In this document: piece by piece, positions 23,469 to 32,370 of the stretch
Position numbering within the stretch: the first letter of the stretch is position 1
How the letters are laid out: each line of letters opens with the position of its first letter
Assembly (NCBI RefSeq): GCF_019400745.1
Contig: NZ_WJIB01000023.1
Span: 1-64,000 of the forward strand
Direction of reading: 5' to 3'
DNA: 64,000 nt
Origin: Cohnella sp. CFH 77786
GTDB lineage: Bacteria > Bacillota > Bacilli > Paenibacillales > Paenibacillaceae
Translations under genes and position numbers: made by a program
Notes under the pieces: generated by a model
The model's input: the letters and a program-made list of their open reading frames with translations, nothing else
Told to the model about the DNA's origin: nothing
Databases searched by the model: none

Positions 23469-24460
23469 CAATCGGTCCCCCTCATCTGCGCGGATAATGG
23501 CTGTGCTGCCAGCACCTTCAACAATCGGTCCACGAACCTGTCCCGATCGACACGCACGCATACGGAAGCGTTGATCTCGGTAAAGGCGCTTGCCTTCCTG
23601 CGGTCGCTTAAAGTAGCGCCCGCCGATAGACGGCCCTTCGTTTCGATCGCGATGTAATGCGGCTCCGTATCGACCAGACTCGGATCCTCGGCGACCGCCA
23701 CGGCAAGCGGATCGTGCATCGGAATCCGGCCTACGCAGCCGTTATATTGCTCGTAAGCCTCGAAGTAGTACTTCAAGATCGCATCGACGAACCGGACGAG
23801 CGGCTCCTGCCCGGGACCGGCCGCCAGTTCCTTGAATCTCCTGACGTCCTCGTCCCGCAGGACGGCCTCCATCGTCACGTCCAGACCGACCATCGTGATC
23901 GGGATGCCGGATTCGAACACCCGGTGCGCGGCTTCCGGGTCGCCCCAGATGTTGGCCTCCGCTACCGGGGTGACGTTGCCCGGCGCGTAGAGCGCTCCGC
24001 CCATGAGGACGAGGCGTTTCGCTTTCGAAGCGATCGTCGGATCCTTCGCCAGGGCGATCGCGAGATTCGTCAGCCGGCCAACGAACACGAGCGTAATTTC
24101 GCCGGGCTGCTCGTTCAGCTTGCGGACGATGAAGTCCGGCGCGAACTCGGCGATCGCTTGCTTCTTCGGCTCCGGGAGCTCGTAGCCCCCGATCCCGTTG
24201 CGATCGTGGATCGATTCCACGGTGCCGCCCCATTCCCCGAAGAGGGGACCGGCGGCGCCCATGGCGACCGGAATATCCTCCGCCGCTCCGGACAATTCCA
24301 GGACCGCCAGCGTATTTCGGGTGGCTTGCTCCGCGCTTACGTTGCCGAATACGGTCGTAATGCCTTCCAGGCCGATCTCGTCCGATTTAAGGGCGAACAG
24401 CAGAGCCAGCGCATCGTCAATACCGGTGTCCACGTCGAGAATCATTTTGGCGGCAGCCAT
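23468..24460 (-). CDS. Inosine/uridine-preferring nucleoside hydrolase, paralogue 2
   Basis: 330 aa from ATG 24460, placed 7 nt after AAGAAGG; a GTG at 24466 overlapping the upstream stop is possible but leaves no room for the ribosome-binding site. Shows ILDVDTGIDDALA, PITMVGLDVT and MHDPLAVAVAEDP. Similar to paralogue 1 in layout (NVSAEQATRN against NVSVEEATRN), so the two are probably a duplication, while paralogue 3 is more distant. Confidence 0.9.
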   Translation of the reverse strand: MAAAKMILDVDTGIDDALALLFALKSDEIGLEGITTVFGNVSAEQATRNTLAVLELSGAAEDIPVAMGAAGPLFGEWGGTVESIHDRNGIGGYELPEPKKQAIAEFAPDFIVRKLNEQPGEITLVFVGRLTNLAIALAKDPTIASKAKRLVLMGGALYAPGNVTPVAEANIWGDPEAAHRVFESGIPITMVGLDVTMEAVLRDEDVRRFKELAAGPGQEPLVRFVDAILKYYFEAYEQYNGCVGRIPMHDPLAVAVAEDPSLVDTEPHYIAIETKGRLSAGATLSDRRKASAFTEINASVCVRVDRDRFVDRLLKVLAAQPLSAQMRGTD

Positions 24461-24462
24461 CT

Positions 24463-25413
24463 TCACACCTTCTTCGCATAGTTGTTCAGCGTGTCCACCA
24501 TCATCGTCCAGAACCTGTCCCTATCCAGTTGCAGAGCGACGTTCGCGTTCGGTTCCTTGCCCGTGACGCCAAGCATGTCCACGACGGTCATTCCGTATGA
24601 AAACTCGCCCTTCGTCTCGATATCGACGCGGAGCTTGCGGCAGCCGAACAAGGTCGGATCGATGCAATAAGCGACGCAGCAAGCATCATGGATCGGTGCT
24701 CCGTCAAAACCGAACACTTCTTTGTACGTCTGCATGAAAAACTGCAGCAGCTCGACGACGAAATCCGATACCCGGTTCCCGATTCCTTTGATCCGAGCCT
24801 GCACCTCTTCCGTGGCGAGCGCCTGATGGGTCAGGTCTAGACCGAACATCGTGATCGGAACCCCGCTTTCGAACACGATTTTGGCGGCCTCGGCGTCGAC
24901 GTAGATGTTGAACTCCGCAGCGGGCGTCCAATTCCCGAACGTCCCCCCGCCCATAATGACGACTTCCCGGATTTTAGGCAGAATGGCCGGCTCCTTGCGC
25001 ATCGCCATCGCGATATTGGTCAGCGGCCCGACCGGTACGAGCGTGATATCCCCGTCCGAAGCCAGAAGCTCCCGGATGAGAAAATCGACGGCGTGTTCGC
25101 TGACGGCCGTCTTCGTCGGAGCCGGCAGCTCGGGACCGTCCATTCCCGTATCGCCATGGATATCGGAGGCCGTTTCCCGCCTCCTGACCAGCGGCTGCCC
25201 CGCGCCCTTCGCCACGGGCACATCCCGCAATCCGGCGATTTCGCATACTTTGAGCGCGTTCATCGTCGTTTTGTCCACTTCGGCGTTCCCAGCCACGGTC
25301 GTGATGCCGACCAGCTCGATCTTGGGACTGGCGACGGCCAGCAGGATCGCGATGGCGTCGTCGTGTCCCGGATCGCAATCGATGATGATTTTCCTTCTGT
25401 CATCCGTCCCCAT
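24463..25413 (-). CDS. Nucleoside hydrolase, paralogue 3 (RihA/RihB-like)
   Basis: 316 aa. Starts with KIIIDCDPGHDDAIAILLA, the form usual in pyrimidine-preferring RihA/RihB, and has ITMFGLDLTHQALA and PIHDACCVAYCIDP, where the second half of the active-site loop differs from HDPLAV of the other two. That difference suggests another substrate range. It lies 22 bp after the second permease gene and is followed by paralogue 2 with a 4-nt or smaller spacing. Confidence 0.9.
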   Translation of the reverse strand: MGTDDRRKIIIDCDPGHDDAIAILLAVASPKIELVGITTVAGNAEVDKTTMNALKVCEIAGLRDVPVAKGAGQPLVRRRETASDIHGDTGMDGPELPAPTKTAVSEHAVDFLIRELLASDGDITLVPVGPLTNIAMAMRKEPAILPKIREVVIMGGGTFGNWTPAAEFNIYVDAEAAKIVFESGVPITMFGLDLTHQALATEEVQARIKGIGNRVSDFVVELLQFFMQTYKEVFGFDGAPIHDACCVAYCIDPTLFGCRKLRVDIETKGEFSYGMTVVDMLGVTGKEPNANVALQLDRDRFWTMMVDTLNNYAKKV

Positions 25414-25435
25414 GCTAACGTTTCCTCCCCGTCAC

Positions 25436-26371
25436 CTATACCGTTGCAGCGAATTTACGTTTGTTCCTCCAGGCGAAAAAGACAAGCGCGGCAATCGTCA
25501 CCACGTAGGGGATCATTTGAATGAACTGGCTCGGAACCGGCGAATCCGGTACCGTCTGCACGATCGTGGACAGCGCGCTGGCCAGACCGAAAATGAGCGA
25601 CCCGATGAGAATGCCCACCGGATTCCGGTTGCCGAGCAGCACGACGGCCAGGGCCAGGAAACCGGTGCCTGCGGTCATGTCTTTGACGAACATGTTCGTG
25701 AGACCGTTAGACAGGAACGCTCCCGCCAGGCCGGCGAACGCGCCGCTCCAAGCCAGCGCGGAATATTGCACGCGTTTGACCGGGATGCCGAGCGACTGGG
25801 CGGCATAGGGCGCCTCGCCCACCGAGCGGAGATGGACTCCGTAAGGCGTGCGGTAGATGAGGATAACGCAGAAGACAACGGACAGCAGCGCGATCCATAC
25901 CATCAGACTATGACCGCTCAGCAAGGGACCAAGCACCGGGACGCCTTCCAATACCGGAATGTCGATCACCGGGATTTTCGGCGCGCCGATCGGCGTGTAG
26001 TTGCCCGTCAAACCGTATAGCTTGCTCATCAGAAAGATGGTAAAGCCCGATCCGAAAATGTTTACCGCGAAGCCGGCAATGATGATATCGACCTTCAGCT
26101 TCAAGGAAAAGAAGCCCATTCCGTAGCTGACGAGCACGGACACCCCTACGCCGGCCAACACGCCGAGCACCCAACTGCCCGTCCCCGCGCCGACGGCGAT
26201 CGAGGTGAATGCGGACAGCAGCATCAGCCCCTCCAGGCCGATGTTGATGACGCCCCCGATATCCGAGATCAATCCACCCAATGCGGACAGCAAGATCGGC
26301 GTCATCAAGCGGAGAAGCACCGCTATGAGCGAAAGGTCCGCTATCTGGTTCCAAACGGTCTGCCATACCAT
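25436..26371 (-). CDS. Nucleoside ABC transporter permease (NupQ-like)
   Basis: 311 aa, about 8-10 membrane helices, BPD_transp_2 family. Motifs GGVINIGLEGLMLL near residues 39-52 and YGVHLRSVGEAPYAAQSLGI in the cytoplasmic coupling loop are typical of the NupQ/YufQ type. It pairs with the preceding permease and the BMP lipoprotein to import nucleosides. Its ATG directly follows the TAG of the preceding gene, so the two are translationally coupled. Confidence 0.88.
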   Translation of the reverse strand: MVWQTVWNQIADLSLIAVLLRLMTPILLSALGGLISDIGGVINIGLEGLMLLSAFTSIAVGAGTGSWVLGVLAGVGVSVLVSYGMGFFSLKLKVDIIIAGFAVNIFGSGFTIFLMSKLYGLTGNYTPIGAPKIPVIDIPVLEGVPVLGPLLSGHSLMVWIALLSVVFCVILIYRTPYGVHLRSVGEAPYAAQSLGIPVKRVQYSALAWSGAFAGLAGAFLSNGLTNMFVKDMTAGTGFLALAVVLLGNRNPVGILIGSLIFGLASALSTIVQTVPDSPVPSQFIQMIPYVVTIAALVFFAWRNKRKFAATV

Positions 26372-27433
26372 CTACTTCACCGCCTTCGTTCCGGAATGCG
26401 CGTATCTTTGTCTGATGTAAGCGAAAATCGCCTGCGCGGTCACGAGCAGCACCAGCATGACCTGGATGATGACCGCCACTTCCCTCGGCATGTCGCTGCC
26501 TGCCTGCATCGTTTGCGCGCCTACCTGGATGTAGGCGTACAACAGAGCCGAGATCAGCACCCCGATCGGATGGTTGCGGGCGAGCAGCGCGATGATGATC
26601 CCGTCGAAGCCGAGGCCGGCCGAGAAATTGTCCTTATACGTCTGATGAATGCCGAGAATTTCGACGATGCCGGCAAGGCCCGCCAAGGCTCCGCTGATCA
26701 TGATCGTCAGCACGACGATTTTGCGGGTCGCGATGCCGCCGTACCGGGCGAATTGGCCGTTCTTCCCGACCAGCCTCAGCTCGTAGCCGAGCGGCGTTTT
26801 GTACATCAGGACGAATACCGCGGCAACGGCAGCAAGCGCGATCAGGAAACCGGCGTGCACCGGCATGCCCGGAATGAATTTGCCCAGCAGGATGTCCTTG
26901 CCGATCAGCTCCATTCTCGCGTAGCCTCCGCCGTCCGGCGATTTGAAAGGGTTGTTGACCAAATACGAAGTGGTCAGGATCGCCACGAAATTCAGCATCA
27001 GCGTGGTGACGATTTCGTTTGCGTTCAGGTAGGCTTTCATAAGTCCCGGAATCGCCGCGAACAACGCTCCCCCCAGAATCGCGCAGACGAGAACGAGCGG
27101 GAGGTGGATCCAAGGATTCAGACCCGGCAAATACACGGCCGCGAGCGAGCCGACGAACGCTCCGACGTACAGCTGTCCTTCCGCCCCCATGCTGAACACT
27201 CCGGATTGGAAAACGACGGACATCGAAAGGCCGGTCAAGATGAGGGGAACCGCTTTGTTCAGAATGGTTCCGATATTGAACGGGTTCGACAACGGATCGA
27301 TCAGGAAAGAGCCGATGGCCGCAAACGGTTCGCTGCTGGTCAGCAGAATGACGATGAACCCGCAGACGAGCGCCGCCGCAACGGCAGCGACGATGCCTCC
27401 CACTTCCAAATACAGTGCCTTGGACGTTTTCAC
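26372..27433 (-). CDS. Nucleoside ABC transporter permease (NupP-like)
   Basis: 353 aa with about 9-10 helices; motifs VFSMGAEGQLYVGAFVGS and GYELRLVGKNGQFARYGGI match the NupP/YufP permease. The start ATG overlaps the ATPase stop (ATGA). It forms the channel together with the next gene product. Confidence 0.88.
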   Translation of the reverse strand: MKTSKALYLEVGGIVAAVAAALVCGFIVILLTSSEPFAAIGSFLIDPLSNPFNIGTILNKAVPLILTGLSMSVVFQSGVFSMGAEGQLYVGAFVGSLAAVYLPGLNPWIHLPLVLVCAILGGALFAAIPGLMKAYLNANEIVTTLMLNFVAILTTSYLVNNPFKSPDGGGYARMELIGKDILLGKFIPGMPVHAGFLIALAAVAAVFVLMYKTPLGYELRLVGKNGQFARYGGIATRKIVVLTIMISGALAGLAGIVEILGIHQTYKDNFSAGLGFDGIIIALLARNHPIGVLISALLYAYIQVGAQTMQAGSDMPREVAVIIQVMLVLLVTAQAIFAYIRQRYAHSGTKAVK

Positions 27434-28936
27434 TGCGCTGCCGCCTCCTGCCCTTGTTTCTTAATGCCGAGCATGTAATAGCCGATCTCCTGTTCCGTCA
27501 GGTCGGGCGTATTGTCCAGGACGGCGGCGATTTCCCCGTTGTAGAAAACGGCGATCCGGTCGCTGAGCGCCATCACCTCGGACAACTCCGCGGAGACGAC
27601 CAGCACGGCCGCTCCTGCGTCCCGGCGTTTGATCACTTCGCGGTGGATGAACTCGATCGCGCCGATGTCGACCCCGCGGGTCGGCTGCGAGGCGATGAGC
27701 AGCTTCGGGTTTTTCGACAGCTCGCGCGCCACGACGACCTTCTGCAGGTTGCCCCCGGACAAGGCGCCGGCGAGCGTCTCCTCGCTCTGCGCCCGGACGT
27801 CGAACGTTGCCATCATCGTTTGGGCGAACTTCTTGATTTTCTTTTTATGAAGAAAGGGTCCCCACCTAAAATCGGGATTCCGATAATGGTCCAAAATCAG
27901 GTTTTCCGCGATCGTGGACGTGAGACAAGCCCCCGAGGTTTGCCGGTCTTCCGGGACATGTCCGATTTGCATGCGGCGGATTTGCGCCACGCTTCGGCCG
28001 ATCAAATCCCCGCCCAGGTATCGGATTTCTCCCGAATCCGCCTTCCGGAGTCCGGTCAGCGTCTCGACCAGCTCCGTCTGGCCGTTGCCTTCGACGCCGG
28101 CGATGCCGAGCACTTCTCCCGCCCTGATTTCGAAGGAAACCCCCTTCAGAGCGGGCGAGCCTTTATCGTCCGCCGCGCGAAGACCCCGCACGGAGAGCAC
28201 GGTCTCCCCGGGCTCCGCCGGCCGCTTGTCCACGCGGAACAGAACGTCCCGGCCGACCATCAGCCTGGAGATCTCTTCCCGGTTCGTCTCCTTCGTGAGC
28301 AGCGTAGCGATTGACTTCCCGGCGCGCAGCACGGTCACGCGGTTGGAAATTTCCATGACCTCGCGCAGCTTATGCGTAATGAAGATGATGGTATGTCCCT
28401 CGCGTAAGGACGGCCGTCGGCTCGTCGAGAATGATGAGCTTGGCTCCCCGGTACAGCACTTTCAGGATTTCGACCCTCTGCTTCTGCCCGACCGGGATCG
28501 TCTCGACTTTCGCATGCGGATCGACCTTCAGGCCGTATGCCTGAATCAGGCGGTCAACCTCCGCGCGTTCCTTCACCCGGTCCCGGAAGAGCGACAACGG
28601 GCCCTTCTTCGGCTCTTCGCCGAGCACGATGTTTTCCGACACGGTCAGGGAAGGCGCCAGCATGAAATGCTGGTGAACCATGCCCATCCCTTGCTTGATG
28701 GCATCCCTCGGCCCGTTAAAGACCATCGGTTTTCCTTTGTATTCGATCGTTCCGCTCGTCGGAGCTTCGAGCCCGAACAAGATTTTCATCAAAGTGGATT
28801 TGCCGGCCCCGTTCTCGCCTACCAAGGCATGGATTTCGCCTTCGTGAACGGTTAAATCGACTCCCCGGTTGGCTGCGGTTCCATTGGGATACACTTTGTG
28901 GATGTCTTTCATCTCTAGCAATATCGGCATATCCAT
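27430..28936 (-). pseudogene. Nucleoside ABC transporter ATPase (NupO-like), frameshifted with a short deletion
   Basis: Two adjacent frames together make a duplicated-ATPase protein. The N-terminal half (28936-28370) has Walker A GENGAGKST (40-48), VGQKQRVEI in place of the signature motif, and Walker B LIILDEPTAVLT. The C-terminal half (ending 27430) resumes at GHTIIFITHKLREVMEISNR and has LSGGNLQKVVVARELS and SQPTRGVDIGA. About 16 residues normally found between TAVLT and GHTII are missing, and the frame changes there (near 28400). The total span is 1507 nt, not a multiple of three. This is either a true mutation disabling the transporter or a sequence error. Start ATG 28936, or 28930 after GGGGGG. 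Confidence 0.8.
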
Positions 28937-28967
28937 CCCCCCTGCCGCGGAAAAAATTGAGATATTC

Positions 28968-29065
28968 CCCGAAAAGTGACTTTTCCTATTCCCCCCAAAA
29001 GTGACGTGATGCTCCGGCGTTGATTCCGATTACTTTTGGGGGAGCCCCCATTCAAACTTTTCGGG
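28968..29065. repeat. Nested inverted repeats between the BMP and ATPase genes
   Basis: Outer arms CCCGAAAAGT (28968-28977) and ACTTTTCGGG (29056-29065) enclose inner arms CCCCCCAAAAGT (28991-29002) and ACTTTTGGGGG (29032-29042). All four arms share the AAAAGT/ACTTTT core, so alternative pairings are possible. It lies in the 169-bp gap after a terminator-like hairpin and could stabilise the BMP mRNA or tune read-through. Confidence 0.65.
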
Positions 29066-29066
29066 C

Positions 29067-29094
29067 TAAAAGGGGCGAGGTTGGCCCCGCCCCT
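29067..29094 (-). terminator. Terminator-like hairpin after the BMP lipoprotein gene
   Basis: AGGGGCG (29071-29077) pairs with CGCCCCT (29088-29094); on the minus strand TTTTAG follows. It lies 12 bp after the stop. Because the transporter genes continue beyond, it probably causes partial termination, giving more binding protein than transporter. Confidence 0.6.
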
Positions 29095-29105
29095 CTGCCG
29101 GTTGT

Positions 29106-30158
29106 TTACAGGATCGATTTGACTTTGATCTCGCCGCTCGACAGCTTGTCCTCGATTTCTTTCATTTTGTCTTGGATCGATTTCGGAACGTATTTCTGAT
29201 AGAGGTCGTCCTTGGCCAAACCGACGCCGCCTTCCTTAAGGCCGAGCACTTCGGTGGTTCCGAACTTCAATTCGCCCTTCTTCATCAGATCGAAGGCGCG
29301 GAAGATGGAAACGTCGACGTTCTTCAGCATCGAAGTGAGCACGCTGCCCGGATAGAGGGGGTTCTGGTTCATGTCGACCCCGATGGAATAGACGCCCTTC
29401 TCGTTGGCCGCTTCAAGCAGGCCCAAACCGGCGCCTCCGGCCACGTTGAACGAGATGTCCACTTTCTGCGAATTGATCTGGGCCAGCGTCAGTTCCTTCG
29501 CTTTCGGCGCATTGGCGAAATCGCCGACGTAGGAAGCGACAACCTTGACATCCTTATCTACGTATTGGGCGCCTTGCTCATAGCCGGCCTTGAAGTCGTT
29601 GATGATCGGGATATCCATGCCGCCCACGAAACCGATCACTTTGTCCGGATTCGCGCCTTTAAGCTCCGTGCTGGTCGTGACCAAGGCGGCGAATGCGCCC
29701 GCAAGGAACGAGCCCTCGCTCTGGGAATACAACATGGAGTAAACGTTCGGTACGTCCTTGATCGTGTCGTCGAAGAAAATGAATTTCACGTCGGGATAAC
29801 GTTTAGCCAAATCCTTCACGATATCGACCATTTGGCTCGTACCTACGACGACGACATTGTATTTCTTGCTGGCAACCAGCGATTCCAGTCCCGACGCCCA
29901 ATCGGCTTGATTGTTGCCGCCCTCGACGGTTTTGGCCTGGATGCCGAGCTCCTTGACGGCCTTCTGGACACCGGCTTCGGCCGAGTCGAAGAAGCCTTTG
30001 TCGCCGAGCGTGCCATTCACGTAATATAGCGCGCTGATATCGCTTGAATTGCCGGAACCGCCGGATTTGCCGGAGTCGCCGGATTTGCCGCAAGCGGCAA
30101 GAATCAAGGCAATGGAGAGCATGAGAATCCCGAATACGCTGAGCTTTTTGGTTGACAT
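29106..30158 (-). CDS. BMP-family nucleoside-binding lipoprotein
   Basis: 350 aa. Lipoprotein signal ending LILAAC with Cys23 as the lipidated residue, followed by a Gly/Ser linker. BMP domain (about 40-340) with YVNGTLGDKGFFDSAEAGV, FIFFDDTIKDVPNVYSMLY, GGMDIPIINDFKAGYEQGA and VYSIGVDMNQNPLYPG. This is the PnrA/NupN-type extracytoplasmic receptor that delivers purine and pyrimidine nucleosides to the ABC permease pair. It lies 19 bp after the ribokinase stop. Confidence 0.9.
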   Translation of the reverse strand: MSTKKLSVFGILMLSIALILAACGKSGDSGKSGGSGNSSDISALYYVNGTLGDKGFFDSAEAGVQKAVKELGIQAKTVEGGNNQADWASGLESLVASKKYNVVVVGTSQMVDIVKDLAKRYPDVKFIFFDDTIKDVPNVYSMLYSQSEGSFLAGAFAALVTTSTELKGANPDKVIGFVGGMDIPIINDFKAGYEQGAQYVDKDVKVVASYVGDFANAPKAKELTLAQINSQKVDISFNVAGGAGLGLLEAANEKGVYSIGVDMNQNPLYPGSVLTSMLKNVDVSIFRAFDLMKKGELKFGTTEVLGLKEGGVGLAKDDLYQKYVPKSIQDKMKEIEDKLSSGEIKVKSIL

Positions 30159-30177
30159 GGCAAAGTCCTCCTCTGAT

Positions 30178-31113
30178 TTATCCTTGATGATGCGCTTGCT
30201 TCTTCATAAAAAGCTCGGCTTCCGCCAAGTCCGGCATGGAAGCTTGCGCTCCTTTGCGCGTGACCGTGATCGCGCCGATCGCCGAAGCGAATTTCGCCGC
30301 CGACCAAACGTCCTTGCCGCCGGCAATCGCGGTTCCCACAGCGCCGGCAAACGCGTCGCCCGCCGCGGTGGAATCTACCGCCTCCACTTCGTAGGGCTCG
30401 ACGAAGAAGGTCCGGTTCGCGCCAACGACGACGACTCCCTTCTCCCCGAGTTTGGCGAAGACCGTCGAAACGCCTTTCCTCAGCAGCTCCACGGCCGCGA
30501 TTTTCGCCGTGACTTGATCGGTCACGCGTACGCCGGTCAGCTGGACGATTTCCTTCTCGTTCGGCACGATATAATCGACCATGCCGAGGAGCTCGGCTGG
30601 GAGCGGCTGCGCCGGCGCGGGATCCAGCAGGACCAGCACGCCGTGCCGCTTGGCGATGACGATCGCTTCTTTGACCGTCTCAAGCGGAACCTCCAGCTGA
30701 ACCATGAGCACCTTGGCCTGCCGGATAATTTCCTCCCGCGCGCGGATATCCTCCGGCTTAAGCAAGCGGTTGGCGCCCGGCGCGACGACGATGCTGTTGT
30801 CTCCTTCCGGATCCAGCGTGACGAAAGCCACGCCCGTCGCTGCTCCAGGCACCTTCTCGATCTGGCTGCAGTCGACGCCCGTCGATTCCAAGCCGGCCAA
30901 AAGCTGATCCGCGAACACATCGGAGCCGACTTTGCCGATCATGGCCACGGTCGCGCCCAGCTTCCGTGCGGCAACCGCCTGATTGGCCCCTTTGCCGCCT
31001 GCGTTCATGAAGAAATCGGAACCCAGAACGGTCTCTCCGCGTTCCGGTCGGCGGTCCAGGCTGACCACCATATCCATATTTAAGCTGCCCACCACTACGA
31101 TCTCAGCACTCAT
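30178..31113 (-). CDS. rbsK: Ribokinase
   Basis: 311 aa from ATG 31113, overlapping the repressor stop as ATGA. PfkB family: N-terminal VVGSLNMDMVV and NAGGKGANQAVAARKLG (signature 1), and C-terminal DSTAAGDAFAGAVGTAI (signature 2, usually DTTAAGDAF, with the catalytic Asp of GD). It phosphorylates ribose to ribose-5-phosphate. Between a nucleoside-type repressor and the nucleoside transporter and hydrolases, its ribose should come from nucleoside cleavage. Confidence 0.92.
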   Translation of the reverse strand: MSAEIVVVGSLNMDMVVSLDRRPERGETVLGSDFFMNAGGKGANQAVAARKLGATVAMIGKVGSDVFADQLLAGLESTGVDCSQIEKVPGAATGVAFVTLDPEGDNSIVVAPGANRLLKPEDIRAREEIIRQAKVLMVQLEVPLETVKEAIVIAKRHGVLVLLDPAPAQPLPAELLGMVDYIVPNEKEIVQLTGVRVTDQVTAKIAAVELLRKGVSTVFAKLGEKGVVVVGANRTFFVEPYEVEAVDSTAAGDAFAGAVGTAIAGGKDVWSAAKFASAIGAITVTRKGAQASMPDLAEAELFMKKQAHHQG

Positions 31114-32108
31114 TTTCGCTCCACCCCGCCACACGATTCTCTGTGTATGAGCCTATGTTCCAATATCACGTTTCTCGTGCCGGGCTTCCCCCCCTTCATT
31201 CTGTCCTCCAGCAGTTGTACCGCGGTAACGCCGATCTGGTAAACGGGAATGGAAATCGTACTTAGCGCGGGACTCGACATCTGGCCGAACGGAATGTCGT
31301 CGCATCCGATTACCGCGATATCGTCCGGCACCCGCAATCCTCTTCGCTGGGCTTGTTGAATCGCCCCTAGCGCGACCAGGTCGTTCGCCGCGAACAGCGC
31401 CGTCGGCCTGTATTCTTCGATGACCGCGTCCATTTGGTGCAAGCCGGATTCGTAATGGAACGAACCCGCGCTGACGAAAGGCTCCAGCCCGGCATCCCTC
31501 ATCGCATCCAGGTAACCCCGTTTACGGTTTTCAGCCGATTGGATGTTCTTCGGTCCGGCCATATGGGCGATCCGGACATGCCCTTGTGACGATAGGAAGC
31601 GTACAGCCTCGTATGCGGCTCTGTAGTCGTCGATGAGTACCGCGTCGAAAGGCGCGCCATCGATCAACCGGTCGCAAAGGACGATGGGCGTCTTCAAGCT
31701 GGTCAAATCGTGTACGGCCTCTTCATCCAAACTTGCGGAAATGAGCACAATGCCGCCGACTTGCTGCTCCACCATTTTGTGGATGTACTCCAGCTCCAGC
31801 TTCGGATCGTTGTCGGTGTTGCTGATGAAAAGGGCGTAGCCGAGCCGATGCGCAGCATCCTCGATCCCCCTGGCGAGAACCGGGAAGTAGGGGTTGGTGA
31901 TATCGGGAAGAATGAGGCCGATCATATTGGACCTGCTGGTCGCCAAATTTCTCGCAATGGCACTGGGCCGGTAACCCAGCTCCTCGATCGCTTTCAGGAC
32001 CCTCTCCTTGATGTCCTCCTTCACCTGGGGATTGCGGTTGAGCACGCGGGATACTGTCGCTTTGGACACCTGCGCCCGCTCCGCCACCTGCATAATCGTC
32101 GGCTTCAT
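31110..32108 (-). CDS. LacI-family repressor of the nucleoside/ribose operon (RbsR-like)
   Basis: 332 aa from ATG 32108 with AAGGTG 7 nt upstream. N-terminal LacI helix-turn-helix (MQVAERAQVSKATVSRVLN, 6-24) and hinge helix SAIARNLATSRS, then a periplasmic-binding-like effector domain (about 62-330) with GLILPDITNPYFPVLARGIE and VIGCDDIPFGQMSSPALSTI. First gene of the operon and next to two palindromic operators, so it most likely represses its own operon and responds to ribose or a nucleoside. Confidence 0.9.
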   Translation of the reverse strand: MKPTIMQVAERAQVSKATVSRVLNRNPQVKEDIKERVLKAIEELGYRPSAIARNLATSRSNMIGLILPDITNPYFPVLARGIEDAAHRLGYALFISNTDNDPKLELEYIHKMVEQQVGGIVLISASLDEEAVHDLTSLKTPIVLCDRLIDGAPFDAVLIDDYRAAYEAVRFLSSQGHVRIAHMAGPKNIQSAENRKRGYLDAMRDAGLEPFVSAGSFHYESGLHQMDAVIEEYRPTALFAANDLVALGAIQQAQRRGLRVPDDIAVIGCDDIPFGQMSSPALSTISIPVYQIGVTAVQLLEDRMKGGKPGTRNVILEHRLIHRESCGGVERK

Positions 32109-32131
32109 GAATTCACCTTCAATCTCAGTTG

Positions 32132-32147
32132 CAGAAACCGGTTTCTG
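32132..32147. promoter_or_regulatory. LacI-type operator 1
   Basis: Perfect 16-bp palindrome CAGAAACCGGTTTCTG, centred on a CG step as usual for LacI-family sites, 24 bp before the repressor start codon and downstream of the promoter. Confidence 0.75.
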
Positions 32148-32161
32148 AATCATCGAAAAAA

Positions 32162-32177
32162 AAGAAATCGGTTTCTG
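32162..32177. promoter_or_regulatory. LacI-type operator 2
   Basis: AAGAAATCGGTTTCTG matches operator 1 in the right half (CGGTTTCTG) and is 30 bp from it centre to centre, about three helical turns, so two dimers could bind the same face. It sits at the transcription start region. Confidence 0.7.
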
Positions 32178-32182
32178 ATGCC

Positions 32183-32220
32183 AATATAGCATGTCGAATC
32201 CTGTCTTGCAAGCGTTTTCT
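32183..32220 (-). promoter_or_regulatory. Nucleoside-operon promoter with an overlapping candidate cre site
   Basis: On the minus strand -35 TTGCAA (32206-32211), 17-bp spacer, -10 TATATT (32183-32188). The plus strand at 32207-32220, TGCAAGCGTTTTCT, resembles the CcpA catabolite-responsive element (TGWNANCGNTNWCA) with one mismatch and covers the -35 box. The operon is therefore probably under both local repression and glucose repression. Confidence 0.6.
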
Positions 32221-32290
32221 TGTTCGTAATTTTTTCCTTACGGGTTTCGTCGACGGCGCGTCGCTGCAACAAGGTTCCCGTTATTCATTG

Positions 32291-32318
32291 AAAAAAGCCG
32301 TTCCCTCGCGGAAACGGC
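32291..32318 (-). terminator. Terminator of nrdR
   Basis: On the minus strand GCCGTTTCC pairs with GGGAACGGC (32297-32318; the last pairs include a wobble), followed by TTTTTTC. Confidence 0.75.
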
Positions 32319-32370
32319 CGTGGCACATGCATGAACGCAACAAACACCGGTTATTCTAAACGTGCGGAAT

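Noticed and set aside
28370-28420. Programmed frameshift in the nucleoside ATPase gene
   Set aside because: No slippery heptamer or stimulatory hairpin is visible, and about 16 conserved residues are absent as well as the frame being changed, which indicates a deletion.
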